A DNA stretch of 64,000 nt, taken from Halovenus halobia. Lineage in GTDB: Archaea > Halobacteriota > Halobacteria > Halobacteriales > Haloarculaceae. How positions within the stretch are numbered: position 1 is the first letter of the stretch; each line of letters begins with the position of its first letter. This document shows positions 33,045 through 39,882 of the stretch, piece by piece. A program made the position numbers and the translations under genes. A model generated the notes under the pieces. That model saw only the letters and a program-made list of their open reading frames with translations, was not told the origin of the DNA and ran no database searches. The stretch spans positions 186,001-250,000 of the forward strand of contig NZ_JBLKOA010000001.1 of NCBI RefSeq assembly GCF_051414135.1, given 5' to 3'.

Positions 33045-34543
33045 ACGAACAGGAGACAGACGTCCTCGTGGTAGGTACAGGCATCGCCGGCCTCTCGGCA
33101 GCACTTGCTGCAGACGAGGCCGGGGCTGACGTAACTCTCGCGACGAAAGCCGAACGGCCCGAACAGGCCTCGACGTGGTGGGCACAGGGCGGCATCGCCG
33201 TCACCCGAGACGACCCCGAACAGTTCGAACAGGATATCCTCGACGCCTCCGCGGGCACCGCCGACCCCGAGGCTGTCGAGGTACTCGTCGAGAACGCCAC
33301 GGATACTGTCAGTGACATTCTCGTCGACACCCTCGGTATCGAGTTCGATACCACCGGTGGAGAGTACGATTTCGGTCAGGAGGCTGCCCACGACGAGGCC
33401 CGCATCCTCCACGTCAACGCCGAGACTGGCAAGCACATCCACGTCCCGTTCCTCAACTACGTTGCCGACGAGACGGACGTGACGGTGCTCGAAGATACAG
33501 CCGCGCTGGAGCTAATCCGTCACGAGGGCAAAGTCTACGGTGCGATTCTCGAACAGGACGGCGAGTGGGCACCGACCTACGCCGGGTCGACAATTCTCGC
33601 CACCGGCGGGATCGGCGCACTCTATCCTCGCTCGACCAACCCAGATACCGCGACCGGTGACGGCATTGCGATGGCCGCACTCGCCGGTGCTGACATCGAG
33701 GACATGGAGTACGTCCAGTTCCATCCAACAGCCTGCCACACGGAGAGTGGGACGTTCCTCATCAGCGAGGCTGTTCGCGGCGAAGGCGGCCTCCTCCGGA
33801 ACGGCGACGGCGAGCGATTCATGCCCGAATATCACGATGACGCCGAACTCGCACCGCGAGATGTCGTCGCCCGCGCAGTCAAAACCGAGCGGGAGGAAAC
33901 CGGCGACGTTACCCTTGACGTGTCGGAAATGGCCTTCGAGGAGGAATTTCCTGACCTCGCCGAGAAATGCGCTGCGCACGACGTTGACTGGACCGAGGGA
34001 ATCCCAATCGCCCCTGCCCAGCACTTCCTCTGTGGTGGGGTTGCTGTCGACAACCGCGGGCGAACCTCTCTCGACCGCCTCTACGCCGTCGGTGAATGCT
34101 CACGGACCGGCGTCCACGGCGCGAACCGCCTTGCGAGCACCTCGCTACTGGAAGGGTTGGTCTGGGGACAGCGCGCCGGCGAGGACGCGGTCGGCAACGA
34201 CATCGAGCGCATCGAGGCTCCCGAACTCCTCGAACGCGACCCTGAACTGCCGGGCAACTTTGCCCGCGATAAGTTCCACCGACTCCGCCGCGTGATGGAC
34301 GAGATGGTCGGTATCGAGCGCACTACTGAGGGTCTCAAGCGCTCACAGTCGGTGCTTCGGCGACTCAAAGGCGAGGTTGACGCCTACGTCCGGACCCGGA
34401 CCTCACGGTCGCTGTACGAACTCCGGTCGGCGTCGGTTGTTTCACTGCTCATTTCACGGGCGGCCGCGGAGAACGACCAGTCTCTCGGCTGTCACTACCT
34501 CGTCGAAGACGCCAAGACTGAGTCGGCCGCCGACGCACGATGA
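33041..34543 (+). CDS. nadB: L-aspartate oxidase
   Basis: A 500-residue FAD enzyme that oxidises L-aspartate to iminoaspartate for NadA. The FAD dinucleotide motif is at residues 9-20 (GTGIAGLSAALA). The active-site and succinate-dehydrogenase-like stretches STWWAQGGIA, QFHPTACHTESGTFLISEA, HFLCGGVAVD and GVHGANRLASTSLLEGLVWG are intact, followed by the helical C-terminal domain. Length is close to that of the family. It overlaps nadA and nadC by 4 nt each, so the three products are made in one coupled series. Confidence 0.96.
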   Translation: MNEQETDVLVVGTGIAGLSAALAADEAGADVTLATKAERPEQASTWWAQGGIAVTRDDPEQFEQDILDASAGTADPEAVEVLVENATDTVSDILVDTLGIEFDTTGGEYDFGQEAAHDEARILHVNAETGKHIHVPFLNYVADETDVTVLEDTAALELIRHEGKVYGAILEQDGEWAPTYAGSTILATGGIGALYPRSTNPDTATGDGIAMAALAGADIEDMEYVQFHPTACHTESGTFLISEAVRGEGGLLRNGDGERFMPEYHDDAELAPRDVVARAVKTEREETGDVTLDVSEMAFEEEFPDLAEKCAAHDVDWTEGIPIAPAQHFLCGGVAVDNRGRTSLDRLYAVGECSRTGVHGANRLASTSLLEGLVWGQRAGEDAVGNDIERIEAPELLERDPELPGNFARDKFHRLRRVMDEMVGIERTTEGLKRSQSVLRRLKGEVDAYVRTRTSRSLYELRSASVVSLLISRAAAENDQSLGCHYLVEDAKTESAADAR

Positions 34544-35364
34544 TTCCAACGACACAGGTTGAACGCTGGTTAGAAGAAGACCTTGGCCACCACGACGTGA
34601 CCAATCACGTCCCCGGACAGACCGAGGGCCGACTTGTCGCCAAGGAAGCTGGTGTCGTGGCCGGTCTGGAGGCCGCAGAGGCAGTGTTTTCCTATCTCGA
34701 CACCGAGGCCGAACTGCTCGTCGACGCTGGCGACCAAATCGAGGTTGGCGAGACAGTGCTTCGAGTTTCGGGGCCAGCGAGGGACGTACTCCGCGGCGAG
34801 CGCGTCGCCGTCAACATCGTCGGTCATGCTTCTGGCGTCGCAACCCAGACCCGCAAAGCAGTGTCTGCGGCCGAGGAAGCCGCCGAAGCTGCCGGGGTCG
34901 AACCGCCGCGAATCGCGGGAACTCGAAAAACGACGCCCGGCCTCCGTGGTGTCGAGAAACGCGCTGTCGCGGCCGGCGGCGGTGACACCCACCGTCTCAA
35001 CCTCTCGCATATGGTGATGGTCAAGGACAATCACATCGCCGAGATGGGGATGGACGACGCAATTGCCCACTTCGCGAAGCGAACCTCCTTCGCGACAAAA
35101 ATCGAAGTCGAGGTCGAACGGCCAGAAGACGCGCCCCGCGCGGCCGACGCAGGGGCGGATATCGTCCTGCTCGACAACCTTTCTCCTGAGGAAACAGAAC
35201 GCGGCGCGGATTTACTCGGAGAGTCTGCACTTGCCGAGGCCAGCGGTGGCATCACTCAAGAAACGGTCCCAGCGTACGCGAAGACTGGTGTCGATATCAT
35301 CTCGATGGGCTCGCTGACCCACTCGGCACCGACACTCGACCTCTCCTTTCGAACGAGCGAGTGA
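34540..35364 (+). CDS. nadC: Nicotinate-nucleotide pyrophosphorylase (carboxylating)
   Basis: A 274-residue quinolinate phosphoribosyltransferase, the last step unique to de novo synthesis (quinolinate plus PRPP to nicotinate mononucleotide). Diagnostic motifs are GTRKTTPGLRGVEKRAVAAG (about residues 127-146), NLSHMVMVKDNHI and the C-terminal ASGGITQETVPAYAKTGVDI. Full length. It ends the nad operon; its stop lies 76 bp before htrI, with a separate promoter between. Confidence 0.96.
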   Translation: MIPTTQVERWLEEDLGHHDVTNHVPGQTEGRLVAKEAGVVAGLEAAEAVFSYLDTEAELLVDAGDQIEVGETVLRVSGPARDVLRGERVAVNIVGHASGVATQTRKAVSAAEEAAEAAGVEPPRIAGTRKTTPGLRGVEKRAVAAGGGDTHRLNLSHMVMVKDNHIAEMGMDDAIAHFAKRTSFATKIEVEVERPEDAPRAADAGADIVLLDNLSPEETERGADLLGESALAEASGGITQETVPAYAKTGVDIISMGSLTHSAPTLDLSFRTSE

Positions 35365-35440
35365 GGCGTCTCCGTCGGTCAGTTATCATACCTAATAACT
35401 GCTCACTAACGCTTATACTCAAAAAATCGTATAGTCAGGC
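35365..35440 (+). promoter_or_regulatory. htrI-sopI promoter with perfect inverted repeat
   Basis: A 76-bp gap. A palindrome AGTTAT-N8-ATAACT occupies 35381-35400. A TATA-like element (CTTATAC, 35412-35418) is centred about 26 bp before the htrI ATG at 35441, which predicts a leaderless message. The palindrome lies about 15 bp upstream of the TATA element, the position where haloarchaeal activators such as Bat bind. This placement is seen in the sequence; the regulator is unknown. Confidence 0.55.
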
Positions 35441-37009
35441 ATGGCAAATCCGATACGCAGCTCCTATGGAATCAAACTCGTTTTCGGATACGTAATCACG
35501 GGGAGTATGGTGACTGCGGTTGGACTCGTAACCGGAAGTGCAGCGGCCGCGATTTTGATGACGTGGGCTGGACTGCTTGCGCTGGGCTCGGTAACAGGAA
35601 CGAACACCATCGCGTCAATTGTCGAGTTGGAGCGACAAGCGAAGGCTATCGCAGACGGTGACCTCGACACCGACCTCTGGTCGGGCCGAGAGGACGAATT
35701 CGGACAACTCTACGACGCCATCGATATCATGCGCAACTCGCTGTCTGAACAGATCGAAACGGTCGAACAGGCCCGAGCTGAGGCACAGGAGGAACAACAA
35801 CGCGCCGAGGAGGCGCGAAAGGAGGCTGAACGAGCTGAGCAGGAGGCAACCGAACTCGCAGAAGCCTACCAGCAAACTGCCCGGCGGTACGCACAGGCGA
35901 TGCAGCAGGCCGCCGAGGGTGACCTTTCGACACGCATCGACATCGATACCGAACACGACGCGATGGAGACCATTGGTCGAGAGTTCAACAACACGATGGC
36001 AGACCTCGAAGACGCGCTCTCGGCAGTCAACACCTTTGCTGGCGACATCCAGAGTGACGCTGACGAACTCGTTCGCCTGACCGACGAGGCGGAATCGACA
36101 GTCGACCGCGCGGTCGAGACGACGGGCGACATCGCCGCCGACTCGAAAGAGCAGCGCGAACGCCTCGAAGCGGTCGCAGAGGATATCGACGATATGTCGG
36201 CGGCAGCCGAGCAGATTGCGGCGACGACCGACGACCTCTCGTCGACCAGTGACAGCGCAACGGCGGCCAGTCAGGAAGCTCGCACCGCGGCGAATGAGGC
36301 CATCGAGGAGATGGAAGCCATCGAGAAAGAGACGGCCGACGCGGTCGAACAGATCGAATCGCTGACCGACAGCACCGAGGAGATTACCGAGATTGTCGAA
36401 GTGATCAACGAAATTGCTGACCAGACCAATATGCTCGCGCTGAACGCCTCGATCGAGGCTGCCCGCGCCAGCGGTGACACCGCAAGCGACGCGGGCGACG
36501 GCTTCGCAGTCGTCGCTGACGAGGTAAAATCGCTGGCCGAGGAGACCAGAGAACGGGCCGAAGAAATCTCCCGGATGGTCGAAGATGTCCGAGACGAGAC
36601 GGCCGACGCTGCCGCGTCGGTGCGCTCGACGCGGGAACGTGTTGAACGTGGCACCGACACCGTCGAATCTGCGCTTCATGAAATCGACACTATTGCCGAC
36701 GCAACCGAAGAAATTGACAACGGAATAGCGGATATCAGCGGTGCGACGGCTCAACAGGCGGAAACGGTCCAGACGACGGCCGCGGCCATTGACGAGGTGT
36801 CAGCGATTAGCCGCGAGACTGAATCGACTGCGGGGACGGTCGCTGATTCGATCGAGAGCCAGCGTGAGAGATTCGAATCGATTGCCAGTACGCTCGACGA
36901 GTTCGAGCGCAACGCAGAGGACCTCGTCACGGAACTCTCACGATTCCGACTCGACGCGGCCGACAGCCCGGCGCATTCACCTGCCGTATCCGACGGAGGT
37001 GACCGCTGA
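35441..37009 (+). CDS. htrI: Sensory rhodopsin I transducer HtrI
   Basis: A 522-residue membrane transducer. Two adjacent helices (about 10-32 and 36-58) have almost no external loop, as in Halobacterium HtrI. HAMP regions follow (about 60-115 and 160-205), then a coiled coil rich in Glu/Ala/Arg (AEEARKEAERAEQEATELAE) and the signalling hairpin (ADQTNMLALNASIEAARA). The tip carries a small Gly/Asp/Ser insertion (ASGDTASDAGDG), similar in place to that of HtrI. It passes the attractant or repellent signal from SRI to the Che kinase. Its stop overlaps the sopI start codon (TGATG). Confidence 0.94.
   Translation: MANPIRSSYGIKLVFGYVITGSMVTAVGLVTGSAAAAILMTWAGLLALGSVTGTNTIASIVELERQAKAIADGDLDTDLWSGREDEFGQLYDAIDIMRNSLSEQIETVEQARAEAQEEQQRAEEARKEAERAEQEATELAEAYQQTARRYAQAMQQAAEGDLSTRIDIDTEHDAMETIGREFNNTMADLEDALSAVNTFAGDIQSDADELVRLTDEAESTVDRAVETTGDIAADSKEQRERLEAVAEDIDDMSAAAEQIAATTDDLSSTSDSATAASQEARTAANEAIEEMEAIEKETADAVEQIESLTDSTEEITEIVEVINEIADQTNMLALNASIEAARASGDTASDAGDGFAVVADEVKSLAEETRERAEEISRMVEDVRDETADAAASVRSTRERVERGTDTVESALHEIDTIADATEEIDNGIADISGATAQQAETVQTTAAAIDEVSAISRETESTAGTVADSIESQRERFESIASTLDEFERNAEDLVTELSRFRLDAADSPAHSPAVSDGGDR
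36995..37002 (+). promoter_or_regulatory. Strong Shine-Dalgarno for sopI inside htrI
   Basis: GGAGGTGA lies within the last codons of htrI, 6 nt before the sopI ATG (37009). It matches the 3' end of haloarchaeal 16S rRNA over eight bases, far better than most sites in this window. This would allow receptor translation from the middle of the bicistronic message at high level. Confidence 0.75.
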
Positions 37010-37752
37010 TGTCTGAGCTTGCAATCACTGTCTCGTACTCGCTGGCGGCGGTCGGATTGCTGGCTGGCGTTGGCGTTGTCTTCGCGCTGATGCGAAGTTC
37101 CCGGGTTGACGCCAACCGCGGCAAGTTTGCGTGGCTATTCATCATTCCAGGGTTTGCGGGGCTGTCGTACGTTCTGATGGCTGCGAACATCGGTGTCGTC
37201 CAGGTCGGCGGGAACGAGGTCTACCTGTTCCGGTACCTCGACTGGATCGTGACGACCCCGCTGCTGGTGGGATACGTCGGCTACGTCGCTGGCGCGCCCC
37301 GGAAGTGGATTCTCAGCGTCGCGGCCGCAGACGCGCTGATGATTGCCGTCGGACTGGGTGCAACGCTTGCAACCGGAATCGCAACGTGGATTGGCTTCGC
37401 CATCTCGGGCGGGTTCCACGTCGTGCTGCTGGCGATTCTCTATCTGGTCTTCCCACGGTACGCGCAGGAAAACCGCGAGCGCTACCGGCTGTTCAAAATC
37501 TTGCAGAATCACGTCGGCCTGCTGTGGATTGCATACCCCCTACTCTGGCTGACCAGTCCTGCCGGACTCGGCTACGTCTCGGCAGTCGGGACAGCGATGA
37601 TTATCGCGTACCTCGACTTGGTCGCAAAAACGCCGTACGTCTACTTCGTCTGGAGTGAACGCGCGTCGTTCGCGGTTGACCCAGCGAGCGCCGGCAACGC
37701 TGGAACCGACCAGACCATCGACACCGACGAGTCGCCTGCTACTGCCGACTAG
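37009..37752 (+). CDS. sopI: Sensory rhodopsin I
   Basis: A 247-residue seven-helix retinal protein. Helix C has RYLDW (Arg75, Asp78) and Tyr89 at the Asp96 position, so it is a receptor, not a pump. Helix F has the SRI-specific His168 (QNHVGLLWIAYP), equivalent to His166 of Halobacterium SRI, which is needed for signalling. Helix G has Asp203, Ala206 and the retinal Lys207 (YLDLVAKTPYVYF). Ala before the Lys separates it from SRII, which has Thr. It is expected to be an orange-absorbing attractant receptor with a repellent two-photon state. The acidic C-terminal tail is about 30 residues. Confidence 0.96.
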   Translation: MSELAITVSYSLAAVGLLAGVGVVFALMRSSRVDANRGKFAWLFIIPGFAGLSYVLMAANIGVVQVGGNEVYLFRYLDWIVTTPLLVGYVGYVAGAPRKWILSVAAADALMIAVGLGATLATGIATWIGFAISGGFHVVLLAILYLVFPRYAQENRERYRLFKILQNHVGLLWIAYPLLWLTSPAGLGYVSAVGTAMIIAYLDLVAKTPYVYFVWSERASFAVDPASAGNAGTDQTIDTDESPATAD

Positions 37753-37775
37753 GTCGCGGTGCGCTGAACTGCTTT

Positions 37776-39080
37776 TCAGGCGAAATCGTCGTAAGTCGGC
37801 CGCTCGTGGTCGCCGGGGAACGAGTCGACTGGGACTGCAACTTGCTCGCCGCTATCCATCTCTTTGAGCGTCACCTCGTCGTTTTCTAGGTCCTGCTCGC
37901 CGACGATAACGACTGTCTCGGCGTTGATGCTGTCGGCGTAATCGAGTTGTGCGCCAAAGGAGCGACCGGCAACGTCAGACTCGACCACGTGACTGTTACT
38001 CCGGAGTTCGCGGGCAATCCGAGACGCAACGTCCCGGGTGTCGCCAACCTGCAGAACGTAGTAATCCGTCGAGAGTTCTTCTTCGGGCCAGACACCGGCA
38101 CGCTGGCACAAAAGCGACAGCGTTGCGTATCCGGGCGCAAAGCCGACCGCAGGGGTTGGCTGGCCGCCGAAGCCTTCGATCAGGTCGTCGTAGCGCCCAC
38201 CGCCGAAGACCGACCGCGAGACTTCGCCAGTCGAGTCGAAGCACTCGAAGACGACGCCAGTGTAGTAATCCAGTCCCCGGGCTGTCGTCAGCGAGAGTGT
38301 ACAGTACTCGCCAACGCCAAGGTCGTCGGTTGCCGCGAGAACGTCCCGCAGGTTTTCGACGGCCGCTTCGACGCGGTCGGTGTCTGCAAACTCGACTAAC
38401 TCGTCGAGGTCATCCTCGCCGCTGTCGAGGAGGCTGTCGAAGTCATCAATCTGGGCCGTCGAGAGCCCGGCGTCGGTCAGCAGGTCGGCGTACTCGTCGG
38501 CGTCGATTTTCGCGCGCTTGTCGACTGCTCGGATTGCGGCCTCCGTGTCGATATTACCCTCGAAGGATTCGAGCAGCCCGCCGAGAATATCCCGGTGAGA
38601 GACACGGAAGTCGAAGTCCTCGCCCGAGAGGCCGAGTTCGGTCAGCGCGTTTGCGGCGACAGCGAGAATTTCGGCGTCGGCGGTTGGTTCCGCGGAGCCG
38701 AAGATATCGATGTTCGTCTGGTAGAACTCCCGGAACCGACCCTGCTGGACCTGCTCGTAGCGCCAGAACGGCCGGGTCGACATCCACTTGATCGGCTTCG
38801 AGAGTTCCTGCTGGCGGGCAACGGCCATCCGTGCCACGGTCGGTGTCAGCTCGGGCGTCAGCGCGACTGACCGGCCACCCTTGTCCTCGAACGAATAGAG
38901 TTCGTCGAGAATTTCTTCGCCGCTCTTGTCGGCGTACAGTGCGGCGGATTCCAGCGCTGGCGTGCCAATCTCACGAAAGCCGTGGCGGCGTGCAACGGAC
39001 TCGACGGTGTCCATCACCTGCCGTCGAGATTGCATCTCTTCGGGGTAGAAATCACGAAATCCCTTGATTCGGTCGTACAT
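37776..39080 (-). CDS. hisS: Histidyl-tRNA synthetase
   Basis: A 434-residue class II aminoacyl-tRNA synthetase. Motif 2 is RPFWRYEQVQQGRFREFYQ, the histidine-binding HisA-type motif is ARGLDYYTGVVFE, and motif 3 is GGGRYDDLIEGFGG. The C-terminal anticodon-binding domain is present (about 330-430). The start at 39080 (MYDRIKGFRDFYP) is the usual archaeal HisS start. An upstream ATG at 39170 would add 30 residues and leave only 7 bp to the divergent lipoprotein start, so it is less likely. Essential housekeeping gene. Confidence 0.95.
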   Translation of the reverse strand: MYDRIKGFRDFYPEEMQSRRQVMDTVESVARRHGFREIGTPALESAALYADKSGEEILDELYSFEDKGGRSVALTPELTPTVARMAVARQQELSKPIKWMSTRPFWRYEQVQQGRFREFYQTNIDIFGSAEPTADAEILAVAANALTELGLSGEDFDFRVSHRDILGGLLESFEGNIDTEAAIRAVDKRAKIDADEYADLLTDAGLSTAQIDDFDSLLDSGEDDLDELVEFADTDRVEAAVENLRDVLAATDDLGVGEYCTLSLTTARGLDYYTGVVFECFDSTGEVSRSVFGGGRYDDLIEGFGGQPTPAVGFAPGYATLSLLCQRAGVWPEEELSTDYYVLQVGDTRDVASRIARELRSNSHVVESDVAGRSFGAQLDYADSINAETVVIVGEQDLENDEVTLKEMDSGEQVAVPVDSFPGDHERPTYDDFA

Positions 39081-39177
39081 ATCACCGGATTCGGCAACCA
39101 CCCGCTTCAATGCTTCTCTCTGTCGACGCGTCGGCTGACCGTCAAGTTCATACCCGGCGGGACTGTCCATTGTGGCA

Positions 39178-39882
39178 ATGGACCGCCGTCCGTTTCTCCA
39201 AATCGCTAGCGTGGCAACGCTCCCGCTGGCTGCTGGCTGTCTCAGCACCGGCTCTGACTCTGCAGACGATGACTCTCCTGATGAACCGGCTCCGACAAAC
39301 GAGACCGAAGACACGTCTGACGAGGACTCGTCGGACCAACCCGATAGTCAACCACTGTTTGCAGAGTCGTTTTCGGTGACGAGCCAGAGCGGCTTTCTCG
39401 CAATCAATGAGGCCGTCGAGACACGAACGCAGGCCCGCAAAGCAGGCTATATTCTGTCTGATGGCGAGGCTGACGAGACCATCTCTGTTCAGGCCACCGT
39501 CGCCGACGATGGCTCGTGGGAGTCGACGGACGTAGCGTTCCCACCCATCGAGGCCTCCGGCATCGAGGCACAAATTGAGTCCCCGGACGGGCTTTCGGGC
39601 GTCCTTACTGAGAATAGAATGACTGCAAGCGGAACACTCCGGGTTGTCATCGAGTTTCTCGACGACGAGTTCAGCTTCGAGGTCAACGCTACGACCGAGC
39701 AGAGCAACGCGTTGACCGGCGAGACGAACTTCGACGCGGAGCCACCGACAGCGACGCTGGTGGACAACGAGTTTGTTATCGAGAATTCGGCGAGCTCTTC
39801 GATTATCAACAGCCAACTCGATTTGCCAGCCGAAAAACCGGGGACGAACTGGTTCGAACTCGAAGTCGAACTCACAGACTAA
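39178..39882 (+). CDS. Tat lipoprotein, unknown function
   Basis: A 234-residue exported protein. It has a twin-arginine signal (DRRPFLQIASVATLPLAAGC, residues 2-21) with lipobox Cys21, then an acidic Asp/Ser/Glu linker (about 25-57) and a beta-rich domain (about 60-234) without cysteines. No catalytic motif is recognised. The start at 39178 is chosen over the GTG two codons upstream. It is convergent with the Bat-like regulator: the two stops share CTAA (39879-39882). Confidence 0.8.
   Translation: MDRRPFLQIASVATLPLAAGCLSTGSDSADDDSPDEPAPTNETEDTSDEDSSDQPDSQPLFAESFSVTSQSGFLAINEAVETRTQARKAGYILSDGEADETISVQATVADDGSWESTDVAFPPIEASGIEAQIESPDGLSGVLTENRMTASGTLRVVIEFLDDEFSFEVNATTEQSNALTGETNFDAEPPTATLVDNEFVIENSASSSIINSQLDLPAEKPGTNWFELEVELTD

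Noticed and set aside
31851..33185. A 444-codon open frame antisense to nadA and the start of nadB
   Set aside because: It covers two well-recognised enzymes read on the other strand and has no family features of its own.
37009..37752. Proton or chloride pump (bacteriorhodopsin, halorhodopsin) assignment
   Set aside because: The Asp96 position is Tyr89, the helix-C motif is RYLDW (not the TSA of halorhodopsin), and a transducer gene overlaps; this is a sensor.
39081..39170. A 30-residue N-terminal extension of HisS from an ATG at 39170
   Set aside because: Archaeal HisS starts at MYDRIKGFRDFYP; the longer start would leave 7 bp to the divergent lipoprotein gene, with no place for promoters.
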